Of a stretch of DNA of 64,000 nucleotides, positions 1 to 9,915 are shown piece by piece. The number at the start of each line of letters is the position of its first letter. The first letter of the stretch is position 1. The notes below the pieces were generated by a model. That model ran no database searches. It was not told where the DNA came from and saw only the letters and a program-made list of their open reading frames with translations. The DNA comes from Liolophura sinensis (lineage: Eukaryota > Mollusca > Polyplacophora > Chitonida > Chitonidae). The translations under genes were made by a program, and so were the position numbers. The stretch covers positions 16,451,976-16,515,975 of the forward strand of contig NC_088298.1 in NCBI RefSeq assembly GCF_032854445.1, given 5' to 3'.

Positions 1-29
1 GTACTGATAATGTTGTGATATATTTGTTG

Positions 30-150
30 ACTTGATTGGTGTTTTATGCCGTACTCAAGAATATTTCGCTTATAGGACGGCCGCCAGCATTATGGTGGAA
101 GAAAACCGGGGAGAGCGCAGGGGAAATCCACGACATTCCGCAGGTTGATA
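30..150 (-). mobile_element. SINE-A fragment
   Basis: The 3' half of SINE-A read on the minus strand: GATTGGTGTTTTATGCCGTA, the AATATTTCGCTTATA block and the GCCAGCATTATGGTGG block follow in the family order. It stops at CCGCAGGTTG, so the tRNA-like head is missing. It runs almost directly into the SINE-B copy on its right. Confidence 0.85.
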
Positions 151-167
151 ATGTTATGAGGGATGCT

Positions 168-335
168 TGATTGAGTGAGTGAGAGCTTAGGGCTTAACGT
201 TGTACTTAACAATTCATATATCATATGACGGCGAAGGAGCCGTTAGAGTGCATGTACGTGTAATGCGCCTTCTTGTTGAAGGACGGATTTCCACCACTCT
301 TTTATCTAGTGCTGCTTCACTGAGACGATTACCGA
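168..335 (-). mobile_element. SINE-B copy, left arm of an inverted pair
   Basis: Starts with the family's GAGTGAGTGAG end, then the reverse complement of the conserved tail, then the TTTATCTAGTGCTGCTTCAC core. It breaks off after the CGATTACCGAAGGCAA block. The core recurs inverted at 371-438, so the two copies face head to head around a spacer of about 38 bp. Confidence 0.85.
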
Positions 336-367
336 AGGCAAGCAAGCCGAATCTGTAGAGCCATTAT

Positions 368-475
368 TACCTTCGGTAAGTCGTCTCAGTGAAGCAGCAC
401 TAGATAAAAGAGCGGTGGAAATCCGTCCTGCAACAAGGACATACATACACCATAAGGAGTCCTATGACTGAAAAA
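368..475 (+). mobile_element. SINE-B copy, right arm of an inverted pair
   Basis: Plus-strand SINE-B core (CCTTCGGTAAGTCGTCTCAG onward, then GTGGAAATCCGTCCTGCAAC) ending in TATGACTGAAAAATTGTT. The tRNA-like head is absent. It pairs with the 276-335 block over about 65 bp with few mismatches. 476-798 holds no gene I can support, apart from a small piece of SINE-A tail near 585-615 (AAACACACCAATCAGTTAAA). Confidence 0.85.
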
Positions 476-798
476 TTGTTTCAGCGACGGGGAAAGTTGA
501 ACATGCGTCATCAGTGCTAGCCGGCGTTGGATTGTCTGCGACAAATTATCGGCGTAGGCCTACATTTTTATATTCTTGAGTCTACCGTAAAACACACCAA
601 TCAGTTAAACAAAAAAAAAAGGAACTGCTGGCAGTACACTTCAAGCCTGAAATATGTAAATTGTAAGTAGTTGCCAAATGCTCACTGGCTAATTTGCCAA
701 CTACCCACATTATTTAAAAGGGTTACCATGATATTAACGCACTTATTTGCCCCCTGTCACATTACTAACATTGTCCTTGTCCTGCTGCTTATTTCCAG

Positions 799-1079
799 GT
801 TTGCATTTTACACTTGCACCGGAGATCCAGTACAAGTCGAGGCTTAGTACAAATTGGTTCGTTGTGGTTTCTTTGCGCATATCAGCAAACTTCAAGGGAG
901 TGTTTCACAAACACCCTGCAGAACAAATCCGAGCTTGTACGACGTTAAGATTAATGACTCGCTTGGAGAATAATCATGGCAGAGATAATATAATATTCAA
1001 GTTGGAATATAGCCTTCAGGAGGTTGTGAATTTTTCTATATCTCCATCGGATACTGATGCGAATGTTATATTATATTAA
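799..1079 (+). CDS. Candidate 3'-terminal exon, unknown product
   Basis: A pyrimidine-rich tract ending in TTATTTCCAG at 789-798 is a good acceptor site. From there a frame stays open for about 93 codons to TAA at 1077-1079, and an AATAAA signal overlaps the stop at 1078-1083. The peptide is mixed and not low-complexity (for example NNHGRDNIIFKLEYSLQEVV), and the segment is not a repeat seen elsewhere in the window. I recognise no domain and no upstream exon. A chance open frame is quite possible. Confidence 0.25.
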
Positions 1080-1504
1080 TAAATACTCCACACGTTTACT
1101 TTTTTTCTCTGATTGGTCAGTGCTGGCCTAGCCCGTTAGCTTGTTCTCCCTCTGGCATTTTACTGACGAATGTGATCTCAGTAGGCCTATATACAGGACG
1201 AAGGTTGCAGGTATTATGTGGGTTATCTGCCTGTAACACTATATTTGTAGCCATACATTCTCGATCTGAAGAAAGCTTTCGCGGAGAATGCGGTTTTTGA
1301 CATGTATGACACAGATACCATTGTACAGGTGTTTGTTTCTTGCCTCAGAATCCGGCGAAAACCCAGGGATGGGGTCAGAGACTGACAAGACCTGTGGAGA
1401 ATTAATCTTAATATTTTCAATCTAAGGGCTCATCCTAGTGGGTTATCTTATAAGCACCGATTGCCATGGTGTGGGGGGTACCGCAAATAAGGGTTTATAA
1501 AGGT
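1080..1504. other. No recognisable feature
   Basis: Unique-looking AT-rich sequence. A 65-codon minus-strand frame (1223-1420) shows no family and no splice support. It contains a TAGGCCTATATACA motif of a kind seen elsewhere in the window. Confidence 0.5.
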
Positions 1505-1655
1505 TCTTTTATTTATTTCTTTCTTTATTTATTTGATTGATTGATTTTTTAGGCCATGCTCAAGAACATTTCACTTACACGACGGCAGCCAGCATTACAG
1601 CGGGAGGGAACGGGCAGAGCCCGGGGGGTACCCACGATCATCCACATGGGTTGCG
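1505..1655 (-). mobile_element. SINE-A fragment
   Basis: Starts with a long TTTATTTATTTC/TTTC tail, then GATTGATTGATTTTTTAGGCC, then TTTCACTTACACGACGGCAG and the CGGGCAGAGCCCGGGG block. The head is missing. It is more diverged than most copies. Confidence 0.85.
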
Positions 1656-2570
1656 CGTGGTTCCTTTTAAATAGCGTTGTGGGGTCCAAGTGTTACATGT
1701 AAATGTAATTTAAGGAGACAAATACAGGCTATTGAAATAATACTATCGAGTTGAAATGTACAATTCCCAGTTGGTCATCGTCCACCTTTCAAGAGAACCT
1801 CAACACAGCTTTGCTAAAATCAACTGAACTCTCAGAATCAGGCAAAATGTGCAACTTTGTGCCAAAGGCAAAATCCAAGGTCATTTACCGATACACATTT
1901 AGCTTACAGGCGTGTACACATCATGTGATTGGGTCAAACATTTGTCCCCCCCCCCCCCCAACTGAAGATTGCTGGGACATATACTGATTGTATAAGACAG
2001 ACATTATTCTCTGAAATAAAATAGACCAGAATTTTGTCTGGTGTGAATAGAATTCATCTGTATGTTACCACTAGTGATGTTCCACCAAAAACAGTGTGCA
2101 TATCTGTACGTCACACGCTGGAAAGTTCGTCAGTAAGTCACCAATGATTGGTGCTTTATCCGGTGTACATCGGATTCTTCCACACCCACCACTGACATGT
2201 ACAGAAGGAAGAAAATGCCTCAGTATGGTGCAAATAATTAACGGAATATTTTGTACATATGTGGTATTCTTTTTAAATGAACATATGTTGAAATAATTTG
2301 TAAAGTTGTTGAAATTAAACTCCTTTTCTGATTCACGTGTGGAAAAAGTTTTCCACATGGGTTAAAATGTATATAGGCCAACAAATAAACCAAAGCGTAT
2401 ACAGATACATGTACCTCCAAATACTGGCAGATACAATGTACAAAACAAATGAATACATGTAGAATTCCTATGCACATCTACACGTATGTGATTAGAAAAT
2501 AAATGCCGGTTGGACGCTTTGCTTTAGTATATCTGTAGATATAATAATTGTATAGGCCTAGACTACGCAT
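1656..2570. other. No recognisable gene; C14 run
   Basis: Short frames on both strands overlap at 2071-2477, which suggests none is coding. 1946-1959 is an uninterrupted run of 14 C, a G-quadruplex or slippage candidate on the minus strand. No repeat family was recognised. Confidence 0.5.
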
Positions 2571-2576
2571 GCTAGG

Positions 2577-2618
2577 ATGGATCTCTTCCCACCTCCTCAA
2601 GTCTTGACCCGCTCGGTG
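2577..2618 (+). CDS. Candidate first coding exon
   Basis: ATG at 2577 has A at -3 and G at +4 (strong Kozak) and an in-frame TAG upstream. The frame runs exactly 14 codons (MDLFPPPQVLTRSV) to a near-consensus donor, GTG|GTAAGT, at 2619-2624. No promoter element and no downstream exon was found, so this is a short signal that could arise by chance. 2619-3087 shows no repeat I recognise; an 84-codon minus frame at 2632-2886 has no family. Confidence 0.2.
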
Positions 2619-3087
2619 GTAAGTGTGATCATCAGCTTTTTGCTTCGCTTCCTGCACACTTTGGTAAAGTTACGTGTTGTTGTGATATGACACGCTTCAC
2701 AATTCCAAGCATGCCCAAAGCCGGCACTGCTCCAAGCACATCAGCCGGTGAACGTCTCGCTACCATGGCGCCACGCGCTTGGGATGACCTATTTAGGTGT
2801 TGACCTAGTTGGGTTGTTTGTGATCCCAGTTTCGCGAGCTGGCTGAACAGGAGAGGACAGTAAACACTCTTAACCCAGAAACCCACATCTCATCCCTATA
2901 GACCCTGAATGGAGTCGTCGACGTATACCTATATAATCCCAGCCACGATTAATAAATGAAAAACGATGTTGTTTGTCAAGGAGTTGCATGTAGACTTACA
3001 TGCAGTATAACTGTTGATTGAATGCTTGCGTCATGGATACATATTGAATGACTAATTTGCTTTTTGTTTTGCTTGTCGGGAAATAGT

Positions 3088-3168
3088 TATTTATTTATTA
3101 GAATGCTGTTTAACACCGTCCTCAAGAGTTTTTGAAATTATATCATTTATAAGTCCCAACGACGACAT
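3088..3168 (-). mobile_element. Diverged SINE-A/D tail fragment
   Basis: TTATTTATTTATTAGAATGC, TGTTTAACACCGTCCTCAAG and CATTTATAAGTCCCAACGACG follow the order of the SINE-A/D tail, with many substitutions. An old copy. Confidence 0.6.
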
Positions 3169-3199
3169 ATGAATTATTGCGGGTCTACTCTTAATATCA

Positions 3200-3335
3200 G
3201 GGCCGATATTTATCATCTTGTGTTATATCAAAGACAGCTACAAATGAAATGTTTTGCTCTATAAAGTTTAACATTTGTACACTGCAGAAAAATTTCGTAA
3301 GACTTAAGTCTTAAGTTGTTTGATAAATACGGCCC
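3200..3335. mobile_element. MITE-like element with 15-16 bp terminal inverted repeats
   Basis: The left end GGGCCGATATTTATCA (3200-3215) matches the reverse complement of the right end TGATAAATACGGCCC (3321-3335) with one extra base. The 136-bp interior carries the palindrome GACTTAAGTCTTAAGT just inside the right end. There is no coding capacity, as expected of a non-autonomous DNA transposon. I could not settle a target-site duplication, so the superfamily is open. Confidence 0.6.
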
Positions 3336-3539
3336 GAGGGATGGATTTCCACAAAGCTGTTTCTAACTTAAGTTAGAACTTGAGATGCTTGGGTTTTAAT
3401 ACTGGAGGTTGAAATTTATACACGTTCGTCTTTAGACAAGTGATTGGTAAGAGTGACGTAAAGGGAAGGGTAGAGAGTGACGTATGGACTGAAAGTTAAA
3501 TTTTTTAGAATAAAAATAAAAAACAACAACAGATCGATC

Positions 3540-4250
3540 GGTGTAGCGTGGAGCTTTGTTTCGTGATATCAGTGTGGTGTGGATGGCTGGAGCTTTGTGT
3601 CGTAATATTAGTGTAGTATGGATGGCCTGGTCTTTGTTTCATGATATCAGTGTAGTGTGGAGCTTTGTGTCGTGATATCAGTGTAGTGTGGAGCTTTGTT
3701 TCGTGGTATCAGTGTAGTTTGGATGGCCGGAGCTTTGTGTCGTGATATCAGTGTAGTGTGGATGACCGCGGCTTTGTTTCGTGATATCAGTGTAGTGTGG
3801 AGCTTTGTGTCATGATACCAGTGTAGTGTGGGGCTTTGTGTCGTGATATCAGTGTAGTGTGGAGCTCTGTGTCGTGATATCAATGTAGCGTGCAGCTTTG
3901 TTACGCGATATCACTGTAGTCTGCATGGCCAGAGCTTTGTGTCGTGATATCAGTGTACTCTGGAGGTTTATGTCGTGATATTAGTGTAGCGTGATGCTTT
4001 CTATTGTGATCTTAGTACAGTGTGGAGTTTTGTGTCGTGATATCAGTGTAGTATGGAGCTTTGTATCGTGATATCAGCATAGTGTGGAGCTTTGTGTCGT
4101 GGTATCGGTGTAGTGTTGAGCTTTGTGTCGTGATATCAGGGCTGTGGGAAGTTTGGTGTCGTGATATCATTGTATTGTGGAGCTTTGTGTCGTGATATCA
4201 GTGTAGTGTGGAGCTCTGTATTGTGACTTTTGAACAGTATGGAATTCTGA
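3540..4250. repeat. 31-bp minisatellite, decaying at both ends
   Basis: About 20 units built on CGTGATATCAGTGTAGTGTGG followed by AGCTTTGTGT, most about 31 bp, some enlarged by GATGGCCGG. Units between about 3650 and 3870 are the most regular; those after 4230 are eroded. The minus-strand frame at 3647-3883 is only the repeat read through. 4251-4802 holds no gene; a 75-codon frame at 4351-4578 has no family. Confidence 0.9.
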
Positions 4251-4802
4251 ATAGCGCGGAGCTATGTTCCGAGACATCTGTACATCTAAATAGTGTAGAA
4301 CTTTACGTCATGATCTTTAATGGTGTTAAAGTTGGTGTTATAACTGCTAAATGACGTGGAACTTTGTGTCACATGCGGACTTTCCCTCTAAATCACGTAG
4401 AGACAGTTTTAATATGTACATGCACTATAAGAGGTTAATCGCATGCTTATTGGTGCATGCGTGCTTGTTTGTGCTGAGTGTAATTACACTAGAAAGTTTG
4501 AAACGTAAGCATGCACATGATATAGCTCATGGAAGAGCTCAAAATAAAGGCAAAGCCGATGTTTGTGAAACCCGGTGAAAAACATTACGTCATTACGTCA
4601 TAAAAACCTGTTTACTCACAACAACATCATTTCGTGCGGTAAACAGACCGGATATACTGACGTCAGTAAAACTGCTCGAATGCGAATTAAGAATTAAGAA
4701 TGTAAGTTGAAAACGGGTTTAAGGAAAGTATTACACCAGTAAATTGGACAAAGTTTTATCACCTAATTCTAGGACTAGCACCATATACATGTACGCTTAA
4801 AG

Positions 4803-5265
4803 GCCGGATCCGTGGCCAAATGGCTTAGTTATAGAGCGTCAGGAGACCTGGGATCAATCACAGCTCATTCTGCCACAAGAAGACACATTATATGTATTTA
4901 CTTATTTCTTTATTTATTTGATTGGAGTTTTATGCCGTACCCAAGAATATTTCAATTATGCGACGATGACCAGCATTAAGGTGGGAGGAAACCAGGCAGA
5001 GCCCGAGGAAAACCCACGATCATCTGCAAATTGCTGGTTGACCTTCCCACATACGGCCGGAAAGGAAGCCAACTTGAGCTGGACTTGAACTCATAGCAGC
5101 CACACTGGTGAGAGGCTCCTGGATCATTGCCCCGCGCTGGTGTGCTACCCCCCTCGGCTACAGATGCCCCACATTATATGTACACACACCTTAATGACAC
5201 CTCGTCGTCATATGGCTGAAGAATTGCTAAGTATGACGTAAAACCCCAAACAGAACTACATACAT
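4803..5265 (+). mobile_element. SINE-C copy split by a SINE-A insertion
   Basis: The tRNA-like head (GTGGCCAAATGGCTTAGTTA, B-box-like GGGATCAATCAC) and CTGCCACAAGAAGACAC lie left of the insertion. GTACACACACCTTAATGACAC and CATATGGCTGAAGAATTGC with the GACGTAAAACCCCAAAC end lie right of it. Together the two parts make a normal-length copy, so the intervening 274 bp is a later insertion. Confidence 0.85.
4897..5170 (-). mobile_element. Full-length SINE-A nested in SINE-C
   Basis: Complete order on the minus strand: AAAT tail, GCCGTACCCAAGAATATTTC, AGCATTAAGGTGGGAGG, GGACTTGAACTCATAGCAG (B-box region), and the head end at GGCTACAGATGCCCC. A 12-bp target-site duplication ACATTATATGTA flanks it at 4885-4896 and 5171-5182. 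This shows LINE-type target-primed insertion and gives exact element ends. Confidence 0.92.
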
Positions 5266-5469
5266 GTATTTAGGGCAGATCATGAAGATGATGCATGTGC
5301 AGTAAACTGAAGGTGCAAATGGTAATGAAATATACACAGACACGACGTAAAATCTTGCACAGATTGTAAGTCAGTTCTGTACACATACGACAGGTACGTG
5401 TATTTGTATTTTTGTATTTGCTGATCTACTCCATCCATTTGCCTCTCTAGAGTAAGCGCACTATTTTTC

Positions 5470-5632
5470 TCCGTTGTCGTGGGAAGGTCTGAAGTCAACC
5501 TGCGGATGGTCGTGGGTTTCCCCCTGGCTCTGTACGGTTTCCTCCCACCTTAATGCTAGTCGCCGTCGTATAAATGAAATATTCGTGAGTACGGCGTAAA
5601 ACACCAATCAAAGAAATAAACTAAATAAATGT
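5470..5632 (+). mobile_element. SINE-A, 5'-truncated
   Basis: GGAAGGTCTGAAGTCAACCTG, GCGGATGGTCGTGGGTTTCC, then CCGTCGTATAAATGAAATATT, the CGGCGTAAAACACCAATCAAA end and AAAT units. It lacks the tRNA-like head. 5633-6184 holds A-rich runs (5807-5827, 6008-6050) and no recognisable gene; the 148-codon minus frame at 5556-6002 is mostly this SINE read through. Confidence 0.9.
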
Positions 5633-6184
5633 CTCCGTTGTAAAATACAGCCAGATATTGTGGTATATAGCCATGAATTATATACAGTAAAAGTAATGTT
5701 ATGGTCGCCTTGGGAACCCCCAAAATATAGGCCAATTCCTGTATTCTGAGCTCGCAAACTAAGCAAGGAATCAAATCGACCAAATCACAAGAAAAGCTTG
5801 AGACAAAAAAAAAAAACAAAAAAAAAACAGCCTTCCTACCTGCAGTTCGTTTTAGACTAATACTCAAGTTAATCTCGTGCATCTTACTCAATACTTGTGT
5901 TTTAACAACAGGCATATAATATCCTTCCAAGGCGCCAGGGACACGTGGACCTCGATCTGACCAACCAGGGCGTAAATTGCCACGTGATGAGTGTTGTGAC
6001 ATAAGACAAAAAAAAAAATAAAATAAAAAAAATAAAAAAAGAAAGAAAACAAACGAAAACGATACACGTGCAATGAACTTTGATACTCTATAAAATTGCA
6101 GACTTGATACTTTCTATTGTCCGACAGTCAAATGCGTGTCTTTCTATGTTCAGCGTACACTATAGCTTGAGTCGCCACTCAACA

Positions 6185-6545
6185 GGGTTGAGAGTTCGAA
6201 CTTAAAGCCAAAGTTAAAAAAGTCCTACTGTATCATGTGACCTGTCGAAAATGTTATACGACTATATTGCGGGATCACATTTACTATAAAACTGACGTCT
6301 AAAAAAAGGCTTCGCTAAAAGTTATTTAGAGTAGAAGGCGCTGGGGAAAATTGAGTAGATCGACGTTTGTTAACTTTAGACGTTTCTAAAGGAAAAAGCT
6401 GTCCTCTTTGCCCCTGGAACACGGCGAGACACGTGATCGGTAAATTTATGTCTATAGAGGTTGCCCTACATTTCTCATAAGTCACATGACACAGGAGGAT
6501 TGTTTTTACCTTTAGCGATGAAAGAGTTCGAGCTCGAAACTCTCC
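6185..6545. repeat. Foldback pair around a tRNA-like GTTCGAAC motif
   Basis: 6188-6243 (GAGAGTTCGAACTTAAAGCC ... ATCATGTGACC) is matched inverted by 6477-6545 (AGTCACATGACACAGGAGGA ... AGAGTTCGAGCTCGAAACTC). The arms are about 55-60 bp and imperfect, about 230 bp apart. The arm ends resemble a Pol III B box (GGTTCGAATC), so these may be two head-to-head SINE heads. The related motif at 20036-20075 (GACCTTTAGCGACAAAAGTG) supports a dispersed family. 6546-7015 has nothing I recognise. Confidence 0.5.
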
Positions 6546-7015
6546 TACTGAATTATATATACTTGTCACACGTTATACTTGGCCGCTGTTACCGTTGAAC
6601 AAACGAACTTGGACTGAATACAATTAGTGTACGTATGTCTGTTTAGTAGCCTTGATGCCGAACAGAAAACAGGCAGGACGAGCTCAGCAGCATCCATTGC
6701 AGATATCACATAGCATAAGGGATAACGGTTCAATATAAGCATAACATAATTACATTGATAAGAATTCAATTTGGATTAATCAAGTCTAGACGTAGATTTC
6801 TGTCCTTCTTAAAGGACGCACTTAAAGTGGTTTTAATGAATGAGTACTCTACGATTCAAAGGAAACAGATGTGTCTATATCGCTCTAAGAGGTACCAAAA
6901 ATACCCAGAAAAGGTAATCGAGATGGCCACCAAAAACAGTTTCTTCAAGCCCTAAAACGATACTTGTTTCTCTCATCGGGGACAATGTTTACGAATAGGA
7001 AAACGTTTAGAAGCC

Positions 7016-7385
7016 ATTTAAGGCCATCATCGTGTCATTGTTCAAGGGTAGCATCGTCAGATGATGGAGCGATGGCATGACGCAATAGCAAGGTGGCATG
7101 ATAAAACGAAACGATGGCACGATAGTAGGAAGCCATGGCACGATGACACAAAACGATGACACGAAAAGATGACACAATGTCACAAATCGATTACACAATG
7201 GCACGAAGCGATCGCACGATCACACGATGCAATGGCATGATCGCACGAACGTATAGTTATAGTGCCACCCCTTCGCTCTGTCGTCATATTGGTCTGTGCC
7301 ATCGCCCCATCCCTTCGAGCCATGGTATCATCGCTTCGTACTTTCATGCCATCGCTACGTGTCATCACCAGGCCATGGTATATTG
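7016..7385. repeat. Short-unit degenerate repeat arranged as a large inverted repeat
   Basis: The left half (about 7070-7250) is a string of units like ACGATGGCACGATGACACAA on the plus strand. The right half (about 7258-7370) carries the complementary words (GTGCC, GCCATCGCTTCGT, GTGCCATCGCCCC). The turn is near 7245-7258. The frames at 7156-7452 and 7180-7368 are repeat artefacts. 7386-8095 holds no recognised feature. Confidence 0.7.
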
Positions 7386-8095
7386 GTATACGATGACTGT
7401 CTTAACCAGCTTCCATAAAAAATGCCTGTCAATAAAACTTAAAAATATTTAAAATCATGTGTTCACTGTGATATTTTATTATCTAAATGTGCTAAAGATA
7501 AATGTGAAATGAAGTTGTTGTCCTCATCCGGATCTTAAAATGAACATAATCTGTTGAGAAGAGGATGAAAGTCAGCTTAAAGTGCTTCGGCTTTTATATG
7601 GATAAATACATTGCGCAGAAGTTACCGTTAATCAATCAGCTCCGCAGAAGATTGGCACACATTCGCCGGAAGTGCGCCCGCATGTAGGTTTACAGCTGCT
7701 ACAAGGTCACCGGGTGATGTCATACTGCATCATCTCTCGTGTATACGGTTCGGTTTTTGCACAGCCGTTTACTTTTTCCAGGAAGTGGGTAATATTTGAG
7801 AAGTGATTAGCGTGCCAAACTGCAAAAGAAAGCCACACAGTAAATAATTAATATCATACACAGCAAGGAAGTTTAGTATGCTCTTTTACAAAAAAATATA
7901 GTCTTTAGTTATGTGTATAAATGTTGTAAATACGGCACAGGGTTAACGGGTCGTGATAGAGTAATTAAGATATGCCTGAATCAATGTGGAGAAATAAACA
8001 GCGATAAAACTAGGACATGGATCTCTGGCATCTAAGTGTCGAACGAACGTCAGATTGCGTAAACTTAATGTGATTAGTATTAACTAATACACTTT

Positions 8096-8310
8096 CGAAG
8101 AACTCGTCCCTGAAGACTACAAAGATCACGGGTTCGAATCCAAATCTCTGTGCACGACTCTGGCCTCCCGTCAAGGGATTTGTCTGAACGTCACAGGCAA
8201 AGTAGCTGTGGTTTCCCCTAGATTCTTGCCGCTTTCCTCTATCCGTAAACAAGGCGGTTCTTAATATTGAAATGAAATATTCCTCAATACCACACTTTTA
8301 AAATTAATGA
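8096..8310 (+). mobile_element. Diverged tRNA-derived SINE
   Basis: CACGGGTTCGAATCCAAATC at 8128-8147 contains a near-perfect Pol III B box (GGTTCGAATCC). Further on, GTGGTTTCCCCTAGATTCTT and ATTGAAATGAAATATTCCTC parallel the GGGTTTCCCCCGGGCTCT and GTGAAATATTCTTGAG blocks of SINE-A. It is probably an older relative of SINE-A or D. Confidence 0.55.
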
Positions 8311-8395
8311 AAAAAGTAAAAACCAATTAATGTACTGATATGTTTGTGTGCACGTGAACTTGACTAAACCTTTATGTTGTGGTCTTTTATCTTTT

Positions 8396-8450
8396 GAGGG
8401 GCTCATTGGCCAAGTGGTTGGACGAGTGTCAGACTGACCGGATTCTCTAT
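8396..8450 (+). mobile_element. SINE head fragment (tRNA-like)
   Basis: GGGGCTCATTGGCCAAGTGG resembles an A box, followed by TTGGACGAGTGTCAGACTGA; it stops before any B box. Compare the SINE-C head at 4803. 8451-8857 shows nothing except a TTG run at 8809-8822. Confidence 0.4.
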
Positions 8451-8857
8451 TAATCGATTTAATGCTTAATGAAGAGAGTTAAGAATATATGGAATGATTT
8501 ATTGATCACATATATACGCTCATCCTTATTTCATGGTACTTAATTATCAAGACTAGATGGTTTGGCATCGCCAGAAGCACGACCTACACTATTTTGACGT
8601 CATTCCTGCGCCAGTCTAGTAACTGTTACAGCAGGAAGGTCACGTTATTCCAATTAGAGTGATGTACGATGGTGACATGGACGTAGGTAAGCCAAATACC
8701 CTGCACGATTCCGTTAGAATCGATTATGCCGTTAGTTAAGTTATATGACCGGGTATGCGACAGACAAATTTCATGAAGCACTAGATATCAGGTGCAGCAC
8801 CTGTGCGTTGTTGTTGTTGTTATAAAGTACATACGTATACATGCACCTTATAATTAA

Positions 8858-9240
8858 AGACGTACAGTAGAGTGTGTAAAACCAGAGCAGCGATGACAGT
8901 GTGGTAGACGTACAGTATAGAGTCTAAAACCAGAGCAGCGATGACAGTGTGGTAGACGTACAGTATAGAGCGTAAACCAGAGCAGCGACGACAGTGTGGT
9001 ACCGTAGACGTACAGCATAGAATGTAAAACCAGAGCAGCGACGACAGTGTGGTAAACGTACAGTGTAGAGTGTAAAACCAGAGCACCGATGACAGTGTAG
9101 TAGACGTACAGTACAGTGTAAAACCAGAGCAGCGACAACAGTGTGGCATACGTATAGTATAAAATGTAAAACCAGAGCTGCGATGAGAGTGAGGTAGACG
9201 TACAGTACAAAGTGTAAAACCAGAGCAGCGACGGCAGTGG
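8858..9240. repeat. 48-bp minisatellite, 8 units
   Basis: The unit is GTAGACGTACAGTATAGAGT followed by CTAAAACCAGAGCAGCGATG and ACAGTGTG, with small indels. The three minus-strand frames here exist because 48 is a multiple of 3; they are not genes. Single copies of the same unit occur inside R3 repeats at 27345-27395 and 50458-50490, so the array is an expanded segment of R3. Confidence 0.9.
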
Positions 9241-9485
9241 GCTGTAGCTGGTAAATTGTCACTCGTAACCGGTAAAATACGGCTTCTTGTCAGTTTACCT
9301 CAGTTAGGGTTTTGTTCTAACTGTTCTTTTAAATGCTTAAATATAGTAGCCCCTTGGCACCATGTTTTAATGCAGGTAACGAAAAGCAATAATGTTAACC
9401 GCAGTATATTAGATGTCACTGGTCTAAAATCACTCAAAATGCTGTGCTGTCATCAAATTTAACATACAGTAACATTGAAATAATG
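9240..9485 (+). repeat. R3 interspersed repeat, copy 1
   Basis: Matches the other R3 copies in order: GGTAAAATACGGCTTCTTGTC, CAGTTTACCTCAGTTAGGGT, TTTTAAATGCTTAAATA, GTATATTAGATGTCACTGG, GCTGTGCTGTCATC. It begins where the 48-bp array ends. No coding potential seen. 9486-9915 holds short frames of no known family. Confidence 0.75.
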
Positions 9486-9915
9486 CAAAGGGTCCAGGCC
9501 TCGGGGATGTTTACTCCACTAGCAGGATACTGGTTTATGCAGGAAAACTATATTTTTCTTAAAGCAGCGTATTTCACGATGGCAACATGTCACAATTACA
9601 TACAAAGTTACGAATTAACTGTATAATGATTTATCACGTTTTACCAATCAGTTCATAAATGCTCTATGTGCCTTCCACCAGCTACACGCGCAACATCGAG
9701 GCGATAGCTGAATTTGTACAAAAAATATCTCAAAGTGTACAAAAAGCGGAGTTGCCATATCGGGCGCAAGGCTGAGGCCAGAGGATATTGGTGCGATGGA
9801 AGAGCCACCTTTTGGTGCTCAGTTGAAACTCCATGCCACCCTCTTGTAAATGATCAGAGGTTACTAGTAATTCATAGGCGGTTCGTTGTTGCAAATCCGT
9901 AAAGACGTAATTTAC

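Noticed and set aside
1946-1959. C14 run as a regulatory G-quadruplex
   Set aside because: A lone homopolymer without nearby promoter signs; slippage is the simpler explanation.
5556-6002. 148-codon minus frame with a hydrophobic stretch
   Set aside because: Its ends are SINE-A tail and A-rich runs (F-rich translation); it does not look like a real membrane protein.
8820-9262. Three overlapping frames of about 110-118 codons with HCRRCSGF repeats
   Set aside because: The 48-bp minisatellite in three registers; a cysteine-rich look but no gene context.
9714-9902. 62-codon frame after the R3 copy
   Set aside because: Short, no splice signals and no recognised family.
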